Positions 5,081 to 12,033 of a stretch of DNA of 23,491 nt are shown here, one piece after another. This DNA comes from JAGAJR01 sp048463395. GTDB lineage: Bacteria; Pseudomonadota; Alphaproteobacteria; RF32; CAG-239. The translations under genes were made by a program, and so were the position numbers. The notes below the pieces were generated by a model. It saw only the letters and a list, made by a program, of their open reading frames with translations, did not search any database and had not been told where the DNA came from. The DNA is taken from positions 1 through 23,491 of the forward strand of contig DBFWPL010000006.1 in NCBI GenBank assembly GCA_048463395.1, given 5' to 3'. Numbering within the stretch: the stretch's first letter is position 1; every line of letters starts with the position of its first letter.

Positions 5081-5710
5081 TCAGGCTGTTTTCTGACGGA
5101 ATGCGATGAGTTCATTTTCTGCTCGTATTTTCATAGCTTCGGGACAGTCTTCACGGGTCATGAAGTACTTGTACATTCTTGAACCGCGATCATGCCAGAT
5201 ATTATCCCATAGTTTCGGGGTGTATCCTTCGGAACTGAAGTAACGGTAGTTGATATCAGCTCCTGCAGAAAGAGCCTTGTCAAAAGCAACAACGTCCCTA
5301 TCATCAAAGGCCTTTTTGAGATCTGCCTGAAGTTCAGCTTTGTGCCGATATTCTTCCGCTTTGGCTTTGTTTCCGTTGAGAATTGCAAAGAAGAATTCCT
5401 TGGTGAAGGTATTTGTCCATGCAAGAATTCCTTTTTTAGACCATACCCAATAGGGATCGTAAATATCACCCTGGTCGAATTGGAGCCATACGGTTTCTTT
5501 ACCGGTCATTTCTCCGTATTGGGATAAATACTCTCTGACATGTTTCTCCAAGTCTGGGAGATTCTCTGCTTTTGCAGCCCAGAAGATTTTAGCCAGAAGT
5601 TTGTTGCGTTCGCTGCTCTTCTCTATCTCTTCTTCGTTGATCTGAACGGTATTGACGTTGCTTTTGCGGTTGAACATGTTGTTGAACAGTTTGCTGATGA
5701 ACTTTTTCAT
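5081..5710 (-). CDS. Hypothetical protein with an ankyrin-like segment
   Basis: A 209-residue protein that I cannot assign to a named family. The N-terminus is basic (MKKFISKLFNNMFNRK) without a cleavable signal or membrane helix. Residues about 131-155, LKKAFDDRDVVAFDKALSAGADIN, match the helix-turn-helix and GADxN turn of an ankyrin repeat, followed by YTPKLWD where the next repeat would start. Only one repeat is clear, with a weaker helical pair at about 40-65. A W/Y-rich region (about 75-105) precedes it. Upstream of the ATG no good Shine-Dalgarno is visible, so the start is uncertain; an internal ATG at codon 12 is no better. It is probably a monocistronic gene. A protein-protein interaction role is inferred only from the ankyrin-like segment. 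Confidence 0.75.
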   Translation of the reverse strand: MKKFISKLFNNMFNRKSNVNTVQINEEEIEKSSERNKLLAKIFWAAKAENLPDLEKHVREYLSQYGEMTGKETVWLQFDQGDIYDPYWVWSKKGILAWTNTFTKEFFFAILNGNKAKAEEYRHKAELQADLKKAFDDRDVVAFDKALSAGADINYRYFSSEGYTPKLWDNIWHDRGSRMYKYFMTREDCPEAMKIRAENELIAFRQKTA

Positions 5711-5829
5711 AATAAATATGGTGTTAATTAATTAATAATCGTGTTGTATGGTTAAAATATATCATATTTTTACGGCCTCTGCAAGATGTTTTTTGTCTAA
5801 ATTTTGTGGAGGCAAATTGTTCCTCAAAA

Positions 5830-5858
5830 AAGCCCTCTCAAATGAGAGGGCTTAATGT
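5830..5858 (-). terminator. tolB terminator
   Basis: AAGCCCTCTCA (5830-5840) and TGAGAGGGCTT (5843-5853) form a nearly perfect GC-rich hairpin directly after the tolB stop codon. On the minus strand it is followed by a T-run. Confidence 0.9.
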
Positions 5859-5859
5859 T

Positions 5860-7173
5860 TTAAGGCAATAACGGCGACCATGCCGGGTCGGAGGCGTCGG
5901 CAGGTGTTACAATCATCCGTTCATTATATCCGGTCAGGTCGATGGTGTAGAGTTTGACCGGAGCATTGCTGCGGGATGATCCTCTGTCTTGACGGAAGTA
6001 CATTAAAACACGTCCGTTCGGCGACCAAGTCGGAGCTTCAACCAGATAGCCGCTGGCGAGCAAGCGTTCGCCGCTGCCGTCAGGGTACATGACGCCGATG
6101 TAGAATTGTCCGTTTGCCATTTTGGTAAAGGCGATATAGTCGCCGCGAGGAGACCATACCGGAGTGGCGTAACGTCCGGCTCCGAAGCTGATACGTTGGA
6201 CATCACTGCCGTCAGCGTTCATGACATATAATTGCTGGTTGCCGCCACGGTCGGAGTTGAACACAATCTTGGAACCGTCAGGAGAATAGCTCGGCGAGGT
6301 GTCAATAGATGTGCCGTAAGTCAGGCGTTTGCTGGTACGACGGTTTAAATCCATTTCATAAATGTTGGTGTGTCCGTTGGTGGCGTAGCTTAACAGGACT
6401 TTGCTGCTGTCCGGAGAAAAACGCGGAGCAAAGGTCATCCCCGGGAATTGCCCTAACAATTCCTGATGTCCGCTCTCAATATCCAAAATATAAACTTTCG
6501 GTATGGAACCGGAGTAAGACATATAAGTTACTTTTTGCAGGTTAGGGGAGAAGCGAGGGGTTAAAACCATGGCAGCACCGGAAGTTAAAAACTTATGGTT
6601 TTCTCCGTCCTGATCCATGATGGCCAGACGTTTAACTCTGTGGGTGGCAGGTCCTGATTCTGAAACGTAAACAACACGGGTATCAAAATAGCCTTTTTCC
6701 CCGGTTAAGCGTTCATAAATCGCATCGGCAATGACGTGGGCTACGCGACGCCAGTTGTCTTTGGTGGTGGTAAAAGATTGGCCTTTTAATTGATTTTCTG
6801 CAAAAATATCCCACAATCTGAATTCAACCCGAAGATTTTTTTCGTCAATCTCGGTTACGGAACTTTGAACCAATGCGTGAGCATTAATGGCTTTCCAGTC
6901 AATGAACGCCGGTTGTTCATCCATGGAAGTGAGTTCCTGAATATAACTGTTTTCGGGAATAATGCGGAACAGGCCGGAACGTTCCAAATCTGCAATAACG
7001 ACGCTGCGAATTTTTTTGGCGTATTGTCCGACCCAGAATCCTTCGTGAATCATTTCAGGGAAAGCCAGCGGGAGAGGGTCTCTCATTGCTCCGTTGACGT
7101 CAATTTGCAATTCGGCTCTGGCGGTGTTGGCAAACAAGCACAGAACAACTGCTAACCAGTATTTTATTTTCAT
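5860..7173 (-). CDS. tolB: Tol-Pal system protein TolB
   Basis: A 437-residue periplasmic beta-propeller protein of the Tol-Pal system, which links the inner membrane, peptidoglycan and the Pal lipoprotein during envelope constriction. A Sec signal peptide is clear (MKIKYWLAVVLCLFANTARA, cleavage before ELQ). The N-terminal TolB domain spans about 21-160 and is followed by repeated propeller blades with the FSPDG/YSPDG pattern: FSPNLQKVTYMS, FSPDSSKVLLSY, YSPDGSKIVFNS, WSPRGDYIAFTK, WSPNGRVLMYF. The start at 7171-7173 is preceded by GGAG; the frame is open ten codons further upstream, but that would put the signal peptide in the interior. Unusually, no tolQRA lies upstream and no pal downstream; the gene has its own terminator. 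Confidence 0.97.
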   Translation of the reverse strand: MKIKYWLAVVLCLFANTARAELQIDVNGAMRDPLPLAFPEMIHEGFWVGQYAKKIRSVVIADLERSGLFRIIPENSYIQELTSMDEQPAFIDWKAINAHALVQSSVTEIDEKNLRVEFRLWDIFAENQLKGQSFTTTKDNWRRVAHVIADAIYERLTGEKGYFDTRVVYVSESGPATHRVKRLAIMDQDGENHKFLTSGAAMVLTPRFSPNLQKVTYMSYSGSIPKVYILDIESGHQELLGQFPGMTFAPRFSPDSSKVLLSYATNGHTNIYEMDLNRRTSKRLTYGTSIDTSPSYSPDGSKIVFNSDRGGNQQLYVMNADGSDVQRISFGAGRYATPVWSPRGDYIAFTKMANGQFYIGVMYPDGSGERLLASGYLVEAPTWSPNGRVLMYFRQDRGSSRSNAPVKLYTIDLTGYNERMIVTPADASDPAWSPLLP

Positions 7174-7211
7174 GTTGTCTCCGTTTATTAAAAGAGTTTT
7201 CAATTGAGATT

Positions 7212-7239
7212 ATCTTATGCAAATATTATTAATAATCAA
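7212..7239 (-). promoter_or_regulatory. Candidate tolB promoter
   Basis: On the minus strand TTGATT (7234-7239) and TAAGAT (7212-7217) are spaced by 16 bases in AT-rich sequence, predicting a leader of about 30 nt before the tolB ATG at 7173. Confidence 0.35.
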
Positions 7240-7264
7240 TTAGCAACATGCTTTTAAATACGGG

Positions 7265-7290
7265 AAAACCGTATAACATGAGTTATACGG
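7265..7290 (-). terminator. Terminator of the small membrane-protein gene
   Basis: CCGTATAAC (7269-7277) and GTTATACGG (7282-7290) form a perfect 9-bp stem with an ATGA loop. On the minus strand it is followed by TTTT. It separates the 7320-7580 gene from tolB. Confidence 0.7.
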
Positions 7291-7319
7291 CTGCGGTTTT
7301 AACACAAAAAAACATCTGC

Positions 7320-7580
7320 TCAGATGTTGCATGATTGTGTTAATAAGAATTTCCGCAAATCGGATGAGAAATGATGTTCCCGCATCTTTTTCATCTCATC
7401 TTTCAACTGGACGATCGACAAAGTGTCTACCCATTCGCGGAATCCTTTCGCGTTGCTGATTTTTCCCTGTTTTCTGACTTCGTGTATGAAACGTTTTTTC
7501 ATCGTCTCATGTTCAACACTGATTTTTACCGTGAGAATTAACAACAGCACGCATGACGCAATAATAGCAGTAATTTCCAT
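7320..7580 (-). CDS. Small hypothetical single-pass membrane protein
   Basis: An 86-residue protein with one N-terminal hydrophobic helix (about residues 4-21, ITAIIASCVLLLILTVKI) followed by a highly charged, mostly helical cytoplasmic or periplasmic part (EHETMKKRFIHEVRKQGK and later DEMKKMREHHF). I recognise no family. The Shine-Dalgarno is weak (AATAAG). A hairpin terminator follows the stop codon, which supports a real transcript. It lies just upstream of tolB, but the terminator and the separate tolB promoter candidate suggest independent expression. It might be a spurious ORF, though the membrane-anchor design is coherent. Confidence 0.55.
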   Translation of the reverse strand: MEITAIIASCVLLLILTVKISVEHETMKKRFIHEVRKQGKISNAKGFREWVDTLSIVQLKDEMKKMREHHFSSDLRKFLLTQSCNI

Positions 7581-7689
7581 AAACTGACTTATTAAATTAT
7601 AAAATTAAATTATAAAAAGAATTTGTATTTAAACCGCAGTGTTGATAATCTATTTTTTATAAAATGTCAATTATGGGAAAATAAAAATT

Positions 7690-8148
7690 TTGGATATAAA
7701 AGAATTCAAATCGCAGCTAAAGCCTTATCGTTCCGTTTTAGGGTTTGATTATGGAGCCAAGCGGCTTGGTGTGGCGGTGTCTGATTTGCTTTTGACGGCG
7801 GCAACATCTTATAAAATTATTTATCGCTCGGATTGGATGATTGATTTGGCTGAAATAAAACGAATCATCCAAGAAAAAGAAGTTGGCGGAATAGTTTTTG
7901 GTCTGCCTTTGCAGATGAACGGGGAAGAAGGAGAGATTGCCAAAGAGGTTCGGAATTTTGCCGAAAAACTGGCAAAAGAAATTAACCTTCCGATTGCTTT
8001 TTGGGATGAACGATTATCTTCATCGGCAATGGAAAGTTTTTTGATTAAGGAAGTGGATATGTCCAGAGCCAGGCGTAAAAAGGTTTTGGATGCTTCTGCC
8101 GCCGCTTATATTCTTCAGGGCTTTTTAGACGCGTTAAGATATGCATAG
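7690..8148 (+). CDS. ruvX: YqgF/RuvX-family Holliday-junction resolvase-like nuclease
   Basis: A 152-residue RNase H-fold protein of the YqgF family, implicated in 16S rRNA 5'-end maturation and possibly recombination. Family motifs: FDYGAKRLGVAVSD with catalytic Asp20, the central GIVFGLPLQMNGEEG, WDERLSS (residues 105-111, acidic Asp106/Glu107), and the C-terminal DASAAAYILQGFLD with Asp134. The best start is TTG at 7690: no in-frame ATG exists upstream, and the family-conserved core begins soon after. The only purine-rich element upstream is ATGGGAAA, about a dozen bases away, so translation may be weak. The last 34 bases overlap the 3' end of the convergent amidase gene. Confidence 0.93.
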   Translation: MDIKEFKSQLKPYRSVLGFDYGAKRLGVAVSDLLLTAATSYKIIYRSDWMIDLAEIKRIIQEKEVGGIVFGLPLQMNGEEGEIAKEVRNFAEKLAKEINLPIAFWDERLSSSAMESFLIKEVDMSRARRKKVLDASAAAYILQGFLDALRYA

Positions 8149-8852
8149 GCAACGGCTTTCAGCGTATTGATAAATTTTTCCCCTTGCAGCAATTGGCTGT
8201 TGCTCTGAGGGTAAACATTGTCCACCAATTGTTTGATATCTTCGATTATCTCTACTTCCTCCGGCAGAAAATGCCGTCTGAAGGCATAAGCCGAAGCGAT
8301 GGTCGTTTCCAAAGTGTCGGTGTTATAGCCGATTGTTTTTAACAGTTCGGAAGCGGAAGTTTCTGAGATTTTTTTTGCGTTATTGGTTTTATACCACAAG
8401 CCAATCCCTTTTTCTGCCAGATATTGCCACGGAAAAGCAATGCCCGGATCCGGTTTACGGGTTGGGGCGATGTCTGAATGGGCGACAATCATTTCCGGTC
8501 GAATATTGTAAGTGCGGATTATTTTTCGGCAGAGACGGGTCAGTTTGGAAATTTGAGCTTCATTATACGGAGTTTGCCCTAAAGAAAGGTTGCAGACCTC
8601 AATACCGACAGAGCGGGAGTTTAAATCCGTATTAATCCCCCGCCAGGAGGCAACGCCTGCGTGCCAGGCTCTTTTATTTTCATCGACCAGAGAATAAATC
8701 TTCCCGTCTAAATCAATGACATAGTGGGCACTGACCTCGTTTTTTAAGAGACTTTGTATTGCACCGGCGGCATCATGAGCCGTTGAGTGCAGAACCAACA
8801 TATCGACAGTGTTTTTTCTTTCATTAAAGTGAGGACAGAATATTTTTTTCAT
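8115..8852 (-). CDS. N-acetylmuramoyl-L-alanine amidase (Amidase_2/AmpD-like)
   Basis: A 245-residue zinc amidase that cleaves the lactyl-amide bond between N-acetylmuramic acid and the stem peptide. The Amidase_2 fold is recognisable from VDMLVLHST (Zn ligand His22), SAHYVIDLDGKIYSLV, RAWHAGVASWRG, SVGIEV (Glu85) and MIVAHSDIAPTRKPDPG (His125 and Asp135 as further ligands). There is no signal peptide or lipobox, so a cytoplasmic muropeptide-recycling role like AmpD is more likely than a periplasmic one. A helical C-terminal extension (about 155-245) goes beyond minimal AmpD. The start codon overlaps the stop of the upstream J-protein gene by the sequence ATGA, implying translational coupling. 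Confidence 0.92.
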   Translation of the reverse strand: MKKIFCPHFNERKNTVDMLVLHSTAHDAAGAIQSLLKNEVSAHYVIDLDGKIYSLVDENKRAWHAGVASWRGINTDLNSRSVGIEVCNLSLGQTPYNEAQISKLTRLCRKIIRTYNIRPEMIVAHSDIAPTRKPDPGIAFPWQYLAEKGIGLWYKTNNAKKISETSASELLKTIGYNTDTLETTIASAYAFRRHFLPEEVEIIEDIKQLVDNVYPQSNSQLLQGEKFINTLKAVAYAYLNASKKP

Positions 8853-10021
8853 CGGATGCCTTTTCTGCTCTTCATAATATTTTGATAGGCATTATTGATT
8901 TCTGCCATTTTAGCGGTACATATTTCAATATCTTCTTTTGATCCGCCGGCGGCTTGAATTTTGTCAGGATGATATTCGTTAATCAGTTCTTTCCAGCGGC
9001 GTTTGATTTCATTATCACTGGCATTGTAAAACACACCGAGAATCTCATAAAAATCTTGCGTGTCTGATGGTGGCTGTCGGAGTTCAAAGCGTTTGCGAAT
9101 AATTTCAAAGTTGCCGACCGGAAGTCCGATAATATCCCCGATATCTCGGAGGATTTGCATTTCGTCATCCAAAACAAAACCGTCTGCCGTGGCAATTTTG
9201 AACAAATTGTCAATAATACTTTCCTGAAGTTCAAGATTGTCTTTGGCAATGACTTTGATTTGTGAGGCGTATCTTTGGTAGCCGTCAACGGTATTCTTGG
9301 CATCATTGAATATTTTGCCGATTTTGCTGTCTTGTTCCGAGGTGATATGGAAAAGTTTTTTGAACAGCCTGATTTCATTGTCGGTAACCTGTCCGTCAGC
9401 TTTGGAAATTTTCGCTGCCAGTCCGGCCATGGATTGCAAAAGGGTTACGTCTTTGGCTTCTTTGGAAAACATGGCCATTTTAATCGGGTTGATGTGTGTC
9501 CAAAAACGCAGAACGGAGCCAAGCTTAAGTTTGTTTCTTAAGCCGCCGCCGAGACGGAAGTTGTCCACAAAAAAGCCGATAAAGATGCCGACAAATATTA
9601 AAATGTCGCTTTTGCAGGCAAATCCGATGATGCCGCCGAAGATTTTTGCCAGATTTTTGTTCCAGAAGTCATCAAACCAAAGTTTGAAATCTTTGGAATA
9701 GCGGTTTTTGCAATCGAAAATGAAATGTCCGACCAAAAATAAAACAATGAAACCTTCCCAGCCAAACGTCAGGCTTCCGAGCAAAGCTCCCCAGAGCTTT
9801 CCGAACAGGTTGTCGTCCAGATGATTGTAGTATCTGTAATAGCGGTAAGGGAGCATCAGTCGGATGTTGTCATCCAATTCGCTTAAGCGGGAAGCGATGT
9901 ATTTGCTGATAATGGTTCGGTCTATGAAAATGTGGCCGAGCAACATTCCGAAAAAAAAGCCCGTCGCTCCGAAAAATTTTAGCCCGATGACGGCCAGTGT
10001 TAATTTACCAAATGGTTTCAT
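8849..10021 (-). CDS. DjlA-like membrane-anchored TerB/J-domain co-chaperone
   Basis: A 390-residue protein. Three glycine-rich hydrophobic segments lie in the N-terminal part (about 10-34, 78-103, 128-153), each ending in a similar motif: GHIFID, GHFIFD, GFFVD. The single membrane segment of E. coli DjlA has the same pattern. A TerB-like helical domain follows (about 190-315) with two acidic motifs, KADGQVTDNE (207-216) and TADGFVLDDE (278-287). A C-terminal J-domain (about 322-388) carries YEILGV and the HPD motif at 351-353, which stimulates DnaK ATPase. The protein should be an inner-membrane DnaK partner with its J-domain in the cytoplasm. No strong Shine-Dalgarno is visible at the ATG. 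It is coupled to the amidase gene by an ATGA overlap. Confidence 0.9.
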   Translation of the reverse strand: MKPFGKLTLAVIGLKFFGATGFFFGMLLGHIFIDRTIISKYIASRLSELDDNIRLMLPYRYYRYYNHLDDNLFGKLWGALLGSLTFGWEGFIVLFLVGHFIFDCKNRYSKDFKLWFDDFWNKNLAKIFGGIIGFACKSDILIFVGIFIGFFVDNFRLGGGLRNKLKLGSVLRFWTHINPIKMAMFSKEAKDVTLLQSMAGLAAKISKADGQVTDNEIRLFKKLFHITSEQDSKIGKIFNDAKNTVDGYQRYASQIKVIAKDNLELQESIIDNLFKIATADGFVLDDEMQILRDIGDIIGLPVGNFEIIRKRFELRQPPSDTQDFYEILGVFYNASDNEIKRRWKELINEYHPDKIQAAGGSKEDIEICTAKMAEINNAYQNIMKSRKGIR

Positions 10022-10082
10022 TGAAGAAGTCCGTTGTTAATTCTCACATATCCTACCGTATAATCCGTCAGAAATAAAGCGA

Positions 10083-10844
10083 TTATAATGTTATGGTTGA
10101 TAAGTGGTTAGGGAAATCCCCTTTTTTGAAAGCCAGGCCTTTGTGCGTTTCGCGGCGAAAGCTGAAATAGTTTTCCTCATCGGTGTATGTGTCTATCCCT
10201 GAGGCAGAAATATTTGTTATGCCGCATTTGCGAATCCGGTCGATGACAAATCCTTCCAAATCAAACTGATAGTGGTTTCCTCGATGTCCGGAGATAAAGA
10301 AAGATTTGTATTGAGAATTGCAACAGACAAATTCTTCAAGCATGTCTTCTCCGGCTTCGAAAGACGGTTGTTGCAGACAGGGGCCGAGAGCCGCGGAAAT
10401 GTTTGAGATTTCAGCTCCTTTTTCCACCATTATTTTAACGGTGTTTTCAACAACACCCCGCAAGGCTCCCCGCCATCCGGCATGAGCCGCTCCGATAACG
10501 CCGTTTTGATAATCAGCCAATAAGACGGGACAGCAATCTGCCGTTTTAATGCCCAAAATCAGTCCCTGTTTGTCGGTAACCAATCCATCGGCGGTAATTT
10601 CATACAGGCTTGGCGTTTCGACATAAACAACATGATTGGTAACACCTTGATTGATAAGGCACATCTGTTCAATGGTTGAGTGAAATTTTTGAGCGATGAT
10701 TTGCAAGTTTTGGCGGATGTTCTCCATGCTGTCCGAACCGCGGATGTTGCAGTTCAAACTCTCGAAACGTCCGGTTGACACACCGCCTTTGCATCCAAAA
10801 AAGCAGTGTTTGTCGGTTGGAAGATTAGGAGCCTGATAGGTCAT
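10083..10844 (-). CDS. pgeF: PgeF/YfiH-family (laccase-domain) protein
   Basis: A 253-residue member of the DUF152/YfiH family. The E. coli member, PgeF, is a cytoplasmic enzyme that removes L-serine misincorporated in place of L-alanine in peptidoglycan precursors; other members have adenosine or purine-nucleoside activity. Conserved blocks are GIKTADCCPVLLAD (Cys104/105), IGAAHAGWRGALRGVVE (His121), and the C-terminal YFSFRRETH. The usual QxH metal-ligand motif near residue 68 reads QGV, with a His three residues later (QGVTNHVVYV). The start codon overlaps the deoB stop by ATGA, making it the last gene of the nucleoside operon; that context would also fit the purine-nucleoside activity reported for this family. 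Confidence 0.92.
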   Translation of the reverse strand: MTYQAPNLPTDKHCFFGCKGGVSTGRFESLNCNIRGSDSMENIRQNLQIIAQKFHSTIEQMCLINQGVTNHVVYVETPSLYEITADGLVTDKQGLILGIKTADCCPVLLADYQNGVIGAAHAGWRGALRGVVENTVKIMVEKGAEISNISAALGPCLQQPSFEAGEDMLEEFVCCNSQYKSFFISGHRGNHYQFDLEGFVIDRIRKCGITNISASGIDTYTDEENYFSFRRETHKGLAFKKGDFPNHLSTITL

Positions 10845-12031
10845 AGAAAACTGGTCCCGTAATCAAGCGGAGCAATACCCAGATAAGCGGCAATCGTTTG
10901 TCCCAAGTCGGCATAGGTTTGTCTGGCCCCGATGTTTTCCGGTTTTACTTTATGTCCGAACATAAGTGCCGGAACTTGCTCTCTGGTGTGGTCGGTTCCT
11001 TTATATGAAGGATCGCAGCCATGGTCGGCAGTAATGAAAACCAAGTCATCTTCTTTTAAAAGCTTAGCTAATTCAGGCAGGCGGGAATCGAAGTATTCCA
11101 ATCCTTGAGCATAGCCGTTGATGTCGCGGCGGTGTCCCCAAAGCATGTCAAAGTCTTCAAAATTCGTAAAAATCAGGCTGTTGTCCGGAGCGTTTTTCAC
11201 TTCTTCCAACGTTAAATCCCATAACTCCTGAAGTCCGGCTCCGTGTACGCCTTTGGTAATTCCTCGATGAGCGTAAATGTCATTAATGGCTCCGATGGCA
11301 ATAACGTTTTTTCCGGCATTTTTCAATTTATCAAGCAGGGTTTCTCCGAAAGGAAGAGCAGCAAAATCTCTTCGGTTCTTTGTCCGTGTAAATTCTCCGG
11401 CTTTTTCTCCGATGAACGGACGAGCGATAATTCTGCCGATGTTATACGGACGGACATGTTTGTAAGCGACTTCGCATAATTTATACAGCCGTTCCAATCC
11501 GAAATGTTCCTGATGGGCGGCAATTTGCATATTGCTGTCTGCGGAGGTGTAAAATATCGGTTTTCCGCTTTTAATGTGTTCTTCTCCGAGTTCCTGGATA
11601 ATGACGGTTCCGGAAGCGGCTTTGTTGCCGAGAATGCCGTCAATGTTTCCTTCCGTACAGATGTTTTCAATTAACGAATCCGGAAATGACGGATAAGCAG
11701 GCGGAAAATGTCCCCAGCCTTTGATGTTTGGCAGACCGGCCATTTCCCAGTGGCCGGAAACGGTGTCTTTATCTTTGCTGATTTCTCTCATGTGTCCGAA
11801 TTTGGACGGCAGAGTGATTTTTGCTCCGGTATCGTTGATGTTCGGGTAAACGCCGGAGGCTCCGAAAGCAGCCTCTTTTAATCCCAGACGAGTCAGATTG
11901 GGAATGTTTAAGCCTTGATAGGCGGCGGCAATGTGTCCCAGTGTGTTGGCTCCTTCATCTCCGAATGCTGCAGCATCCGGAGCTCCGCCGATACCAAACG
12001 AATCCATTAATAAAATGATTGCTCTGCTCAT
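10841..12031 (-). CDS. deoB: Phosphopentomutase
   Basis: A 396-residue alkaline-phosphatase-superfamily enzyme that interconverts (deoxy)ribose 1-phosphate and 5-phosphate. The N-terminal metal site is seen in IILLMDSFGIGGAPDA (Asp10), with GANTLGHIA following, and the C-terminal metal-binding region in FITADHGCDPSYKGTDHTRE. Length matches the family (about 390-407). It lies two bases after deoA and overlaps pgeF by four bases. It connects punA and deoA products to the aldolase DeoC encoded in the same operon. Confidence 0.97.
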   Translation of the reverse strand: MSRAIILLMDSFGIGGAPDAAAFGDEGANTLGHIAAAYQGLNIPNLTRLGLKEAAFGASGVYPNINDTGAKITLPSKFGHMREISKDKDTVSGHWEMAGLPNIKGWGHFPPAYPSFPDSLIENICTEGNIDGILGNKAASGTVIIQELGEEHIKSGKPIFYTSADSNMQIAAHQEHFGLERLYKLCEVAYKHVRPYNIGRIIARPFIGEKAGEFTRTKNRRDFAALPFGETLLDKLKNAGKNVIAIGAINDIYAHRGITKGVHGAGLQELWDLTLEEVKNAPDNSLIFTNFEDFDMLWGHRRDINGYAQGLEYFDSRLPELAKLLKEDDLVFITADHGCDPSYKGTDHTREQVPALMFGHKVKPENIGARQTYADLGQTIAAYLGIAPLDYGTSFL

Positions 12032-12033
12032 GG

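Noticed and set aside
9275..9701. Two plus-strand ORFs within the J-protein gene
   Set aside because: They are shadows of the minus-strand gene, which has coherent TerB and J domains.
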